DNA of 64,000 bases, from positions 1 through 64,000 of the forward strand of contig JAPDQY010000008.1 of the NCBI GenBank assembly GCA_034505235.1. The letters run 5' to 3'. The notes under the pieces were generated by a model, which searched no databases, had not been told where the DNA came from, and saw nothing but the letters and a program-made list of their open reading frames with translations. Below are positions 33,514-43,036 of the stretch, piece after piece. The translations under genes were made by a program, and so were the position numbers. Within the stretch, counting starts at the first letter, position 1, and every line of letters begins with the position of its first letter. This DNA comes from Coneutiohabitans thermophilus (GTDB lineage: Bacteria; Zhuqueibacterota; Zhuqueibacteria; Zhuqueibacterales; Zhuqueibacteraceae).

Positions 33514-35469
33514 TCAGTCGCCGTATTCCGCTTCCACTGCTTCGACCTTCATGCTGAGCTCGGTCCATTCCGCCATGAGAGCTTCGAGCCGGTTGTCGAC
33601 TTCGCGCTGCCGCCGCAATTTCTGCGGATAGATTTCGCGGTTGGCAATGATCGCCGGATCGCACACCGCCTGCAGCAGCTCGGCTTTCTCCTTTTCCAAA
33701 CCGGCAATTTCGGCTTCCAGCGCGGCCAGGTGCTGCTTCAGCGGCCGCAGCTCACGGGACTTCTGCTGAATCCGTTCGGCGCGGGCGCGGCGCTCATCCT
33801 TTTTGGTCTGATTCGCAGCGGCCGGCCGTGGCTGGCCATTTTCGCCGGAAGCAGCGGCCGGGCTTGCCGCTTCCGCGAATTGCTGCTTGCGCCAGACAAA
33901 ATCATCATAAGTGCCGGGGTAGATGGTCAACTCGCCGTTGATCACTTCCACCACTTTGGTGGCGATGGCATTGATGAAGGCACGGTCGTGGGAGATGAAC
34001 AGCAGCGTGCCTTCGTAGTCTGTCAGCGCGTCTTCCAGCACCTGGCGGGAGAGAATGTCGAGATGGTTGGTGGGCTCGTCCAGCACCAGCAGGTTGGCGG
34101 GCCGGGCCAGCATTTTGGCGAGAGCGAGGCGGGCCTTCTCGCCGCCGGATAAAACGGCGACGGGTTTGAACACCTCCTCGCCGGAGAACAAGAACGCGCC
34201 CAAGAGCGCGCGACGCTGCTCCGGCAGCAGATGGCCGGTGACGCCCGCGATTTCCTCATACACCGTGGCCGCCGGATTCAGGCATTCGAGCTGGTGCTGG
34301 GCATAATATTCCACCGTGACGTTGTGGCCGTAGCTGCGCTCGCCGTCTTCAATGGGCAGAACACCGGCCACGATTTTCAGCAGGGTGGATTTGCCCGCGC
34401 CGTTCGGCCCGAGCAGGGCAACCTTTTCGCCGCGTGCGAGATGGAAGTCGAGTTTGCGATACACGACTTTTTCGCCATAACGTTTCATCACGCCGCGCAG
34501 CGTGACAACGTCCACCCCCGAGCGCTCCGGCTGCGGCAGGCGAAACTTCATGGCGCGGGCGGTTTCCGTCTCCACCTGCACACGCTCCATCCTGGCGAGC
34601 ATCTTGATGCGGCTCTGCACCTGCCGTGCTTTGGTCGCCTTGTAGCGAAAGCGCTCGATGAATCTTTCGGTCTGCTCGATCTTCTTTTGCTGATTTTTGA
34701 ACTGTGCCTCGAGCTGCTCGCGGCGCGCCGCCTTTTGCTCGGCGTAGGATTCAAAATCGCCGAGGTAGGTCACCAGTTGCCGGTTGCTGATCTCGAGGAT
34801 GCGCCCGGCAATGCGCTGCATGAAAACTTGATCGTGGGTGGTCAACACGAGGGTGCCGGGATAATCCAGCAGAAAGTCCTCCAGCCAGACGATGGCTTCC
34901 AAATCGAGATGATTGGTGGGCTCGTCGAGCAGCAGGATATCGGGTTTGCTCAGCAGCAGTTTGGCGAGCGCCACCCGCATCATCCAGCCGCCGGAGAAGG
35001 TGTGCAGCGGCTGGCCAAACTGCGCCGGGGAGAAGCCAATGCCGCTCAGGATTTTTTTGGCTTCATGCTCGCGCGCATAGCCGCCCAGGGCCTCGAAGCG
35101 TTGTCGCAGCGCGCCGTAACGTGCCATCAGTTCCTGGTTGGGATCGGCCGACAGCGCGGCCTCCAGCTCGATCAGATTCTGCTCGAGCGCCTGCAGCTCC
35201 GGAAAGCCGGCCAGCACTTCTGCGAGAATGCTGCGCGCGGCATTGTCCCACACCTCCTGTTTGAGATGGCCCAGCCGTGCACCCTTGGCCAGCACGATGC
35301 TGCCGGCATCCGGCTGTTCTTCGCCGGTTAACAGGCGAAAGAGCGTGGTTTTGCCCGCGCCATTGGGCCCGACCAGGCCGACACGCGTGTGCGGCGGGAT
35401 GTGCGCCGAAGCGTTGGCGAAAACGATTTGCGTTCCGAATTGTTTGCAGAGATTGTGAATGTGTATCAT
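33514..35469 (-). CDS. ABC-F family ATPase
   Basis: This 651-residue soluble protein has two ABC ATPase domains and no membrane part, the plan of ABC-F translation factors (EttA/Uup/YheS/YdiF). Walker A motifs are GPNGAGKTT near residue 35 and GPNGAGKST near 355. Signatures are FSGGWMMRVALAKLL and LSGGEKARLALAKML, each followed by LLLDEPTNHLD or LVLDEPTNHLD. A charged linker rich in R/K/Q (about 240-310) separates the domains, and a coiled-coil tail (about 560-640) ends the protein. Linker and tail suggest a ribosome-associated factor of the Uup/YdiF kind. Confidence 0.93.
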   Translation of the reverse strand: MIHIHNLCKQFGTQIVFANASAHIPPHTRVGLVGPNGAGKTTLFRLLTGEEQPDAGSIVLAKGARLGHLKQEVWDNAARSILAEVLAGFPELQALEQNLIELEAALSADPNQELMARYGALRQRFEALGGYAREHEAKKILSGIGFSPAQFGQPLHTFSGGWMMRVALAKLLLSKPDILLLDEPTNHLDLEAIVWLEDFLLDYPGTLVLTTHDQVFMQRIAGRILEISNRQLVTYLGDFESYAEQKAARREQLEAQFKNQQKKIEQTERFIERFRYKATKARQVQSRIKMLARMERVQVETETARAMKFRLPQPERSGVDVVTLRGVMKRYGEKVVYRKLDFHLARGEKVALLGPNGAGKSTLLKIVAGVLPIEDGERSYGHNVTVEYYAQHQLECLNPAATVYEEIAGVTGHLLPEQRRALLGAFLFSGEEVFKPVAVLSGGEKARLALAKMLARPANLLVLDEPTNHLDILSRQVLEDALTDYEGTLLFISHDRAFINAIATKVVEVINGELTIYPGTYDDFVWRKQQFAEAASPAAASGENGQPRPAAANQTKKDERRARAERIQQKSRELRPLKQHLAALEAEIAGLEKEKAELLQAVCDPAIIANREIYPQKLRRQREVDNRLEALMAEWTELSMKVEAVEAEYGD

Positions 35470-35640
35470 GCCCGCAGATCACTGTGCTCCAAGAAGCTGG
35501 CAAATTTGACGGGCGCAATATACGCAGCAGGCGGGCAAAAAACAACGTCCTGCTGCAATGACAAACAGGAACAAGAGTGGCTTATGCAACAGCGCTGACT
35601 GCGAAATTCGGCCGTTTGCCCAAAGCGTTATGTTTTTTCT

Positions 35641-35816
35641 CTCACGCAAATGCACTCCCATGAACCGGCTTTTCCCGTCGGATTTCTCCCGTCGTGGATG
35701 GAATTTTTGTGTTTGATGCCGAGGCCGATTCATGTTTCCTCCCACAAAAATGCACTCCCGCGAAATGGCTCTTCCCGTGGGATTTCTGTTTTCGTGGGCG
35801 GATTTTGGGGTTTGAT
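35641..35816 (+). repeat. Two diverged direct repeats, 100-bp offset
   Basis: About 76 bases from 35641 recur from 35741. Shared landmarks in the same order are TGCACTCCC (35651 and 35751), GGCT plus CTTCCCGT-like text, GGATTTCT, and GTTTGAT (about 35711 and 35810). The copies have diverged by roughly a quarter. They lie upstream of the ABC-F gene (minus strand) in a gene-poor stretch and might be regulatory or degenerate remnants. Confidence 0.6.
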
Positions 35817-35952
35817 CTTCACATCGAGGTTTGAATCTCTGCCGGGCTATAAACAGGGCGTCGCGATCAAATCGGCGTTTTTCGCGGGGGATCAATTTGG
35901 GTGCAAAATTCAGGGAGGGAAATGGGCTTTGAGAATCGCCAGGAGGACCGTG

Positions 35953-36144
35953 ATGGAAAACTTCACGGCGTGGCAACCGGTTACCGTCGATTCAGGCAGG
36001 CTGTTGTCCTTTGCCTTTTCTCACAACGGCCGCAACGCGCCATCTCCGGATGCCGACTGTAAACGGTATGCCGCCCAAACAAGGCAGCAAACCATGCCGG
36101 TAATCTGTCACCTTGAGGAGTACAGGCAACTGCTCTTCAAATAA
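35953..36144 (+). CDS. Possible small hypothetical protein
   Basis: A 63-residue open frame starts at an ATG with an excellent ribosome site (AGGAGG, 6-base spacing). The product begins MENFTAWQPVTVDSGRL and ends CHLEEYRQLLFK. I recognise no family, domain, signal peptide or membrane segment. The ribosome site is the only positive evidence, and the surrounding region is repeat-rich and otherwise non-coding. Confidence 0.3.
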   Translation: MENFTAWQPVTVDSGRLLSFAFSHNGRNAPSPDADCKRYAAQTRQQTMPVICHLEEYRQLLFK

Positions 36145-36811
36145 ACTTTTGCGGCAGCGCCTTCAGAGGCGGGGCCTGAAGGCTCGACCACGAGACTTGA
36201 TTATTACCAGGTGTTGCCAGCGAGGCGGGATAATTTGCCCTGAGAATGTCGTCGCGCAAGCTTCCAAGCTGCCGGCAGACAGGAGGTCTGCACGGAAAAT
36301 ACTTTTGTACCAGACCCCCTCAGGGTCGGTGCCCAAAGGCACGACTGCGAAAGTTCATTTTCATCATGAATCCCGCCGTGCGCGGGCAGGGCAATTATTC
36401 GGAGAAAACCGGCATGCCCGTCAAAATTTTGCGGCGCCGGCATCCAGCCCAATGGCACTAACTTTTTCACCTGAATTGTCTCAGAACCGCGAAGGCCGCA
36501 AACAACGCGAAGTTTTCAAAAACCCGGCTTTGTTTGGTTCGGACCATGACCAGCCGGCAAACCAGGTTTGATAATCGTTTTTATGGCAAAATACGGTTCT
36601 TCGTAGACTTCGCGGTGAAAATCAGAGGTTTTGTCTCACTAAAAGATCAGCAGCATTGGGCCTCCAGCCTGCGTGGCCGGGCAGACAGAGATTTGGCGCC
36701 ATGCCGGCCTGCCGGAATCCTGTGAAAATTCCAGCGGACCGCCGGACAGCTCAGGGGATTCCTTTTGAATGACACCCGGAATCATGCAGACCCTCTCTAG
36801 GCAACCAGGCC
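36145..36811. other. Gene-poor intergenic stretch
   Basis: No frame here has family-like content. The stretch contains one copy of the twin-hairpin repeat (36256-36291) and a decayed possible copy near 36651-36690 (CAGCCTGC...GGCAGACAGAG). A-rich segments around 36480-36650 break the GC-rich pattern of the neighbours. Together with 35470-35952 it makes a 1.3-kb low-density region between the ABC-F and LytTR genes. Confidence 0.6.
36256..36291. repeat. Twin-hairpin intergenic repeat, copy 1
   Basis: Two adjacent inverted repeats: AGCTT-CC-AAGCT (36259-36270) and GCAGAC-AGGAG-GTCTGC (36275-36291). The layout and second-stem sequence match copies at 56679-56714 and, with a decayed second stem, 42953-42990. 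Confidence 0.7.
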
Positions 36812-37243
36812 TCAGGCGGGCGAATTCAGCGCGTGCAGGCGCAAGGCTTTCAAGAACTCCGGGGCGCGATAGCGGCTGACCGTCACTTCGCTGTGAAAAC
36901 CGTCTTTCATGCGGAGCTGGCAGCGGCCGTCCGGCAATGGTGTGACTTTCTCGATCTGCTGCAGGTTGACGATGGCGGAGCGGTGCACGCGAAAAAACGT
37001 GGCAGGGTCAAGCCGGGAAAACAATTCCTCCATGCCAAAATCCAGGGCGTGCTGCCGGTTTTCCGTGTAGGCATAGACCAGCCGGTGTTTGGTACCGATC
37101 CAGACGATTTTGGCAACCGGCAGGAAAAATTGTTTGCCCAGCCGCGTGATGGGCAGCCGGTCCCGCCAGGGTGCATACACCGCCGGATTGAAATCACTTT
37201 CATGCGGGGACGTTTGCGGCGCGTGTGACCGCGAGGGGATCAT
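36812..37243 (-). CDS. Stand-alone LytTR-type DNA-binding protein
   Basis: This 143-residue protein consists of a short N-terminal tail and one LytTR DNA-binding domain (about residues 30-135): KQFFLPVAKIVWIGTKHRLVYAYT, DPATFFRVHRSAIVNLQQIEKV and CQLRMKDGFHSEVTVSRYRAPEFLKAL. LytTR domains bind imperfect direct repeats as transcription factors, usually fused to a receiver; here no receiver or membrane part is present. ATG at 37243 has GGAGGA 7 bases upstream. It faces away from the aminotransferase gene, with a 353-base gap in which a regulator site could lie. Confidence 0.9.
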   Translation of the reverse strand: MIPSRSHAPQTSPHESDFNPAVYAPWRDRLPITRLGKQFFLPVAKIVWIGTKHRLVYAYTENRQHALDFGMEELFSRLDPATFFRVHRSAIVNLQQIEKVTPLPDGRCQLRMKDGFHSEVTVSRYRAPEFLKALRLHALNSPA

Positions 37244-37488
37244 GGACAACTCCTCCGTAGGACTCTTTGAACACGATTATTCTCTGACACGCCCTGCCGT
37301 TGCCAGCAAGGCGTGTCGCTTGTACTGCAACCTTCCCCACCCTGCCGCCGCTTCCTTTCTCGCTGCAACAGCTTTTGTGGCAACTGGCCTGTCGCCCCGG
37401 GATGGGAAAATGGTGATAGTTGCCCATAAAGACGCACCCGGGCACAAAACGTTCAAAACCAACTGTGAACCCCCTGGCAGCCAAATTT

Positions 37489-37518
37489 TTGACTGGCATT
37501 ATTGCGAAAATGGTTTAT
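37489..37518 (+). promoter_or_regulatory. Weak putative promoter for aminotransferase gene
   Basis: TTGACT (37489-37494), 18-base spacer, GTTTAT (37513-37518), partly overlapping TATCTTTG (37516-37523), which resembles the Bacteroidetes-type -7 box TAnnTTTG. The start codon is about 75 bases downstream. The remainder of the gap 37244-37596 shows no gene. Confidence 0.35.
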
Positions 37519-37596
37519 CTTTGTTGCGCATTACCCCCCTGTCCGCCGAGATTCAATCCTCTGTGTGGCCCAAAAAATATCTCATCGGAGCTTGCC

Positions 37597-38847
37597 ATGC
37601 TGACCAAGCTTGACGCTGTGGGATTTGCCAGCGAGGCGCCGGAGGTGGTACCGCTACCTGTCCGCAAACTGCTCCTGCCGGAACTCGACCATCTGGCCTT
37701 CGACGTCTACCAAACCTCCCGCATGTATCTTGCCTGCCACATGACCAGCCACCTGCCCGATGAGAACCAACACTGGCCCGCGCCCTGCCTGGAGCTGGGA
37801 TGGGAACATTACTATTCCGACGATTACCGCGAAACCGGCTGGTCCCCGCCGGGTGATTCACCGATCATCCCGCTGCAGCAGCTTGCGCTCCACCCCGCCT
37901 GCTGCGCGTTGCATTACGGTGCGGCTGCGTTCGAGGGTACCAAGGCTTTTGTCTCCGCCAAAGGCCGCGTCGTTCTCTTTCGCATCCGGGACAACGCCAG
38001 AAGATTGCAAAAGAGTGCCAGCCGCCTGTTGCTGCCCAAGGTGCCGGTGGAGATGTTCCTGCAGGCGGTGGCCGACACCGTGCTGGCCAATCGTGAGTTC
38101 ATTCCGCCTTATCGTGCGGCCAACTGGGCATGGGAGACCCGCAATCCCCATTGCCTGTATGTGCGGCCAGTGCTGATCGGCCACGGTCCGCAACTCGGTG
38201 TGCGGCCGTCAAAGGATCATTTGTTCCTGATCTTCGTCTCCCCGGTGCGGGCCTACTATCCGGTCGAGGGCATGAGCGTTTTGATCTCATCCTATTTTCG
38301 CCGGACGGCGCCGGGCGGCACCGGCGGCGTCAAGACGGCCGGCAATTACGCCGCCGGGCTGTTACCCGCGCAACTGGCGCGCCAGGGCTGCGATTGGGTG
38401 GAGGGCAAACCGGTGAAAGTCAGCCAGCACCCCTTCCATGACGTGCTCTATCTCGATGCCCGGCACGGACAATATGTCGAAGAATTTTCCGGGGCCAATT
38501 TGCTGGCAGTCAGCACCTCGGGCACGCTGCTCTGCCCCGAGTCGGAGACGATTCTGCCCGGCATTACGCGTGCTTCGGTGATGACCCTGGCGCGCGATCT
38601 CGGCATCCCGGTGGAACAACGGCCGCTGCCGGTGGACGAACTCATGGATGACCGCCGGATTACCGAAGTCTTTTGCACCGGCAATGCCGCGGTGATCACC
38701 CCGATCGTTTCATTGCATTATCAGGGCCGGACGCGCAAGCTGACGCTCGAAAAGTACGAAATCACCCGGCGGCTGTGGCAGGCACTGGTGGGCGTGCAAT
38801 TGCAAACCGCGGAGGACCGTCACGGCTGGGTGGAAGAGATCGGTTGA
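37597..38847 (+). CDS. ilvE: Branched-chain-amino-acid aminotransferase
   Basis: This is a fold-type IV PLP aminotransferase (416 residues) that interconverts leucine, isoleucine and valine with their 2-oxo acids. The PLP lysine is K246 in GGVKTAGNYAAG. Other family motifs are LHYGAAAFEGTKAF, LYVRPVLIGHGPQLGV and EEFSGANLLAV with TEVFCTGNAAVITPI at the C-terminal cofactor-phosphate site. The length fits the longer, eukaryote-like BCAT subfamily. ATG at 37597 has CGGAG 6 bases upstream. No other branched-chain genes are adjacent. Confidence 0.92.
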   Translation: MLTKLDAVGFASEAPEVVPLPVRKLLLPELDHLAFDVYQTSRMYLACHMTSHLPDENQHWPAPCLELGWEHYYSDDYRETGWSPPGDSPIIPLQQLALHPACCALHYGAAAFEGTKAFVSAKGRVVLFRIRDNARRLQKSASRLLLPKVPVEMFLQAVADTVLANREFIPPYRAANWAWETRNPHCLYVRPVLIGHGPQLGVRPSKDHLFLIFVSPVRAYYPVEGMSVLISSYFRRTAPGGTGGVKTAGNYAAGLLPAQLARQGCDWVEGKPVKVSQHPFHDVLYLDARHGQYVEEFSGANLLAVSTSGTLLCPESETILPGITRASVMTLARDLGIPVEQRPLPVDELMDDRRITEVFCTGNAAVITPIVSLHYQGRTRKLTLEKYEITRRLWQALVGVQLQTAEDRHGWVEEIG

Positions 38848-39040
38848 AAAAAATCCCCTGTTGCACCGCCACCGGCACTGGCCGCGCCTGCACCCGGTGA
38901 GTGCCAACTCGGATGAAAAGAAGAGAAGTGGGCTGCGACCGCGCAAAGAGGTGATGCTTTAAGATACCTTTGGATGATGTCTATTCTTGCACCGGTTGAG
39001 CTCTTCGTGGCACAAGCCCTGAGGAATTGGGGAGGCAACC

Positions 39041-40387
39041 ATGCAGCTTTTCCCTCGCTGCTGTCATTCTGGAGGGTCGGTGCTACTCCTCCTGCTGCTG
39101 GCAACCGCAGTACCAGCCCAGGAAATGAGTGTCAAGAAAAATACACTGGCACCCCAACCCCGTTTCTCCACTGCCGGCGCGCCGCGCTATACGCTGCTGA
39201 ATCTCAACAACTTCACTACCTGGATGCGGGCCGATGGGCAGTCGAACCACACCCCTGCTGTTCAAAAGGGGGGAATCTTTCCCCGTGGCACCGCCGGGGT
39301 CATTTATCAAGACGGCGTAATGTGGGGCGACAAGGCTTATATTGTCGCCGGCCATCACCAACCCGCCCCCTTCAATCAACTCGTGCGGGTGGGCGGTGCG
39401 AATTTTTTGGTGGGCACGCAGGCCGAATCATCGGACAAGGTGCTGCTGCCGTGGCTGCGAATCCTGACGACCCGCAAGTACGCATTTATCGCATCCGCAT
39501 CGCATCCGCCGCGATTATTACACCCTGAGCGAGGAGGTGTTGCGCCGGGATGCCGCGGAGTTTTTTGAGAAGGATGCCGCTTTGATTACCCCGCAGGAAC
39601 TCCAGAGCGTGCGCGCACAATACGAACGCGATTGGAACAAGTGGCCGGTGCAATATGGCGCCCCCTGCATTGATCGCAATCACAACGGCCGCTACGATCC
39701 GCCGCCGGCTTTTTCCGCCACTTTCACCGCCGATGATCTCATCGCGGGCGGCTATGATGAGCCGGGTCTTGCCGGCGCCGCCCTCAACTTCCCTGCCGGC
39801 CAGGTGATTTGGACCGTTTGCAACGACCTGGATGAAAACCTGACCCGCCTCTTGCAAGGCTCCCTGCCGCTGGGTCTCGAAGTGCAAATCACGCTGTGGA
39901 GCTACAACCACCCTGCGCTGGCCAACACCTTCTTCCGGCGGGTGCGCTTGATCAACAAAGGCGGCGTGGCAATCGATACCCTGGGCACGCGCGGCGCTTT
40001 TTGGATCAACGACATGTATCTGGGGCAATGGACGGATCCGGACTTGGGTTGGTTTGGCGACGACCTGCTGGGTTGCGACCCCGCCAGCAACATGGGCTAC
40101 GTCTACAACGGCGGAACCATGGACAGAGAGTTCGCAGCCTTTCACCTGCCGCCGCCCGCGCTGGGCTATGACCTGGTGCAGGGGCCACTCGCACCGCTGC
40201 CAGGCGGCACCGCCATTTTCGATTTCAAGAAGAGGGCGGGCTTCTCCAAGAGATTTGGCGGGGGAAGGATGACAGAGGCATCCCCGCGGCCAGTGACGTA
40301 TATTTCTATCGGCTGGAAGTGCGGGAACCGGGGGAAGGGGGCAGCCTGCGCTTCGTGAAAACCCACAAAATGCTGCTGCTGCGCTGA
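39041..40387 (+). pseudogene. Decayed gene for secreted protein with sorting tail
   Basis: A signal peptide (SVLLLLLLATAVPAQ) begins a protein of a family common in FCB bacteria (NNFTTWMRADGQSNH, RVGGANFLVGTQ). The similarity then moves through three frames: after about 39420 it continues as AGRIIGQG...DPQVRIYRIR in a second frame, and after about 39510 as RRDYYTLSEEVLRRDAAEFF in a third. The second shift coincides with an 11-bp tandem duplication of CGCATCCGCAT (39490-39511). Near 40220 the body stops, and after a short out-of-frame stretch a sorting-domain end appears (SDVYFYRLEVREP...THKMLLLR, stop 40385-40387), implying an internal deletion of the middle. No intact product seems possible. 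Confidence 0.8.
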
Positions 40388-40647
40388 ATCCAGCCCGGCA
40401 GCAGCCGGTTCACGCTTCGCTTTTGCGACAGGGAAAAGCAGGATTGCCAGGCGTTGAATCCATGGTGCTTTGTGTTTGCAGGGAAGTGTCTTTGCCTTCC
40501 CGCCTGCACCCTAAACGTGGACATTCTAACGATCCCGCCCCTTCCTGTCGGCCTGAGGAAGATGCCGGATCCGGGATTTGCCTTTGGGATAAAATGAAAC
40601 TGGGGGATGGGATTTGAGTGACCGGCACTCGTTTGGCTAAGGCGCCT

Positions 40648-42876
40648 TCATCTCAGCAGACTGAGCTTGCTCACCCCGCGAAATTCGCGTTTGTCGCTTC
40701 CCTCCGCACGCAGGCGCAGCAAGTATTCACCGCTGGCCACCGCGGCGCCGGCCTGATTGCGCCCATCCCACCGCACTTCATGCACGCCGGCGGCGTAATG
40801 CCGTGCCGGCCACATGTGCACAAGGCGGCCAAGCACATCGTAAATCTCCAGATGAACCACGCCCGAGGCGGGCAGGCCAAAACGGATTGTCGTGGAAGGA
40901 TTGAAGGGATTGGGATAGTTCTGGTAGAGAACGAATTCCCGGGGGACGTCTGCAGCCGGGTCGCTTGCAACTGCGGTGGCGCCGGGGAAAAAGAACGCCA
41001 GCACGCGCTGCATCAACTCGGCGCGCGCGCTGGCTGCGGCAATTGTCTCAAAGGGGAAACCGAGGTAAACCAGCCTTCCCGGCCGCGCGCCGCCGGGAAA
41101 GAGTCCTTCGAATTGCACGCCGGCAATCTGGCCGTTGCCGTAACGCAGACAGGCAGTGCTGCCCGCAACCGGCGCGATGGCATCGGGATAGTCTTCGATG
41201 TAGGGCAAACTGCCGTAGGTGAAATTCATTCCCGCGAAAATACTGCCGGCCTCGCCGGTCACCGTCGTGTTGTTGGCATCATCCGCGACATAATCCGCCT
41301 TGAGATAATCGCGCAAAAAGGCCTCATCGCTGGCTGAGCCGCGCGCCGCCGTGTCCAAATCCCACGCCACCTCCGAACCCGAGACAAAGAGCCTGCCGCC
41401 CTGCTGCAAATAGGCCTGGACGCGCGCCTGTTCCACACTGCTGAAGGTTTCGTCCGTGGTGGATTCATCGCCCAGCAGCCAGAAAACGGCCTGATAATCC
41501 TCGAGCTTGATGGCACCGGAAAGGATCTCGTCATTGGCACAACTCTCGAAGGCAAAGCCGGCGGCGGCAATCGCATCGCCATAATGAAAGACGAAATAGT
41601 GCCACGGCTGCGACCAGCTTCCCGAGCCGCCATATCGGTCGAAGCCATCGACAACCAGGATGCGCTCGGGCCGCGGCGAGGATGCCAGGCCATAAACATC
41701 GGAATGGGGGCTTTCATTCGGCGGCGTGGTGGTGTCCACGGCGGTCAGGCGGTAATAGGCGTCACCGGCGGGCAGCGCCAGGCTGGTGGAGGTTAGGTTC
41801 CCGGGCAAGGCAGTTTCGTCCATGGCGAGCTGCCAGGCGTTGACATTCCCGGGAGAAACATAAAGCCGGTACCCGCGCAGATCGACCTCATTGTTGGCGA
41901 GCCAGCGCGCCCGGGGCGTGCCGGCATTCGTGATCGCCAGCAGCAGCGGTCGCGCTGGCGCAAGCAAATCCTTTTTTGAAATCTGCACCGGCACATAGGC
42001 GTTGCCGACATTGCCGTAGGTGTCTTCCGCGAAAACGTGCAGGGTGTAGTTGCCGGGCGGCAGCGTCTCGGTGTCCCAGTAGGACCGGCCATTGGCGGTA
42101 TTGGACACGTAGTAGACGTGCATGCTGGTGGAAGAGTAGGTGGGATGAAAGGTGTAATGCACGTCGCCGGAGGGCTTGCGGTCGAATTGAAAGCGCACGC
42201 CGTTGGTGGGCGGCAGATAGACCACCACATCGCGGCTGGCGGTGAGAATGCGATAGCCGACTTTGTAGGCACCGTTGTTGAGCACCGAATTGGAGCTGCC
42301 GGGCGGACCATTGCGTTCGGAGATGTGCGCGACAATGTCGACTCTGCTGCTGACATTGCCGGCGGTGAATTCGGTGTTGCTGCCGGTCAGAAAGAGTTTG
42401 ACGAAATTGATCACCGGCGCCCAGGTGTCAACGTAGGGAGTCAGACCGGTGTCCTTGCGCAGGGCATTCACTTCGCTGCCCACCTGGCCTTCGGTCAAAT
42501 GCACGTGCCCCAGCCCGTCGAGAATGGTACCGAGCACGGTCACGGATTTGAACACGGAATCGCCCACGCTCAGCGCGGGATTGGGTGCGATGTGAACATA
42601 GGCGAAGCGCCCGACGCGGACATAGGCGCTGCTGCCGGTGGGATCAATCGCCGTGATGAGGCCATCCGCGCAGGGATAAACCGGCGAGCGATCCTCCTTT
42701 GGAATGTCAGTGCCGTTGTGATAATGCGGCGCCGGCGCGGTGTCGCGATATTCGCAAAAGGTGCCGGTGATGGCATGCGTTTCCTGCAACGGCGTCACCG
42801 GCCAGGGGAACTGGGCAGCAGCAGTGAGGGGGCAAAGCAACACGAACACAACAAGCGGTTTCGGCATCATGATCAT
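40648..42876 (-). CDS. Exported M23-like protein with C-terminal sorting domain
   Basis: This exported protein has about 742 residues. Three in-frame ATGs (42876, 42870, 42867) precede the signal peptide PLVVFVLLCPLTAAAQ; the first is listed. Residues of about 30-130 resemble a LytM/M23 domain: H-x3-D in HYHNGTD and H-x-H in GHVHLTEG are kept. Then come Ig/fibronectin-like beta domains (PPGNYTLHVFAEDTYGN, EVDLRGYRLYVSPGN), a flavodoxin-like stretch (ILVVDGFDRYGGSG..., YLQQGGRLFVSGSEVAWD) and the FlgD-like tail YQNYPNPFNPSTTIRFGLP with VRWDGRNQAGAAVASGEYLL. The tail is typical of cell-surface or secreted cargo in FCB bacteria. The 260 bases between its stop and the pseudogene hold nothing clear. 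Confidence 0.8.
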   Translation of the reverse strand: MIMMPKPLVVFVLLCPLTAAAQFPWPVTPLQETHAITGTFCEYRDTAPAPHYHNGTDIPKEDRSPVYPCADGLITAIDPTGSSAYVRVGRFAYVHIAPNPALSVGDSVFKSVTVLGTILDGLGHVHLTEGQVGSEVNALRKDTGLTPYVDTWAPVINFVKLFLTGSNTEFTAGNVSSRVDIVAHISERNGPPGSSNSVLNNGAYKVGYRILTASRDVVVYLPPTNGVRFQFDRKPSGDVHYTFHPTYSSTSMHVYYVSNTANGRSYWDTETLPPGNYTLHVFAEDTYGNVGNAYVPVQISKKDLLAPARPLLLAITNAGTPRARWLANNEVDLRGYRLYVSPGNVNAWQLAMDETALPGNLTSTSLALPAGDAYYRLTAVDTTTPPNESPHSDVYGLASSPRPERILVVDGFDRYGGSGSWSQPWHYFVFHYGDAIAAAGFAFESCANDEILSGAIKLEDYQAVFWLLGDESTTDETFSSVEQARVQAYLQQGGRLFVSGSEVAWDLDTAARGSASDEAFLRDYLKADYVADDANNTTVTGEAGSIFAGMNFTYGSLPYIEDYPDAIAPVAGSTACLRYGNGQIAGVQFEGLFPGGARPGRLVYLGFPFETIAAASARAELMQRVLAFFFPGATAVASDPAADVPREFVLYQNYPNPFNPSTTIRFGLPASGVVHLEIYDVLGRLVHMWPARHYAAGVHEVRWDGRNQAGAAVASGEYLLRLRAEGSDKREFRGVSKLSLLR

Positions 42877-42952
42877 GACTCGCGCAGGCTGGCAGTGAAA
42901 AAGACTTAAAAACAGCGGCAGCGGGCAATCCCCCGGTAACGTGTGGAGCAGT

Positions 42953-42990
42953 GCAGGCATCCCTGCCTGCAGACAGGACATCGGCGCTGC
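42953..42990. repeat. Twin-hairpin intergenic repeat, copy 2
   Basis: GCAGGC-ATCCCT-GCCTGC (42953-42970) is a perfect first hairpin. It is followed directly by GCAGACAGGACATC, where the partner GTCTGC of the second hairpin is lost. It lies in the gap between two exported-protein genes. Confidence 0.6.
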
Positions 42991-43036
42991 GTCCCCAGAC
43001 GTAACTGAGGCATTACGGCAGCGGCACGCCGTGGCG

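Noticed and set aside
33255..33557. A 100-codon plus-strand frame after the MBL-fold gene.
   Set aside because: It has no ribosome site or recognisable content and runs into the convergent ABC-F gene.
36113..36571. A 152-codon plus-strand frame.
   Set aside because: It runs through the twin-hairpin repeat and shows no family-like sequence; judged non-coding.
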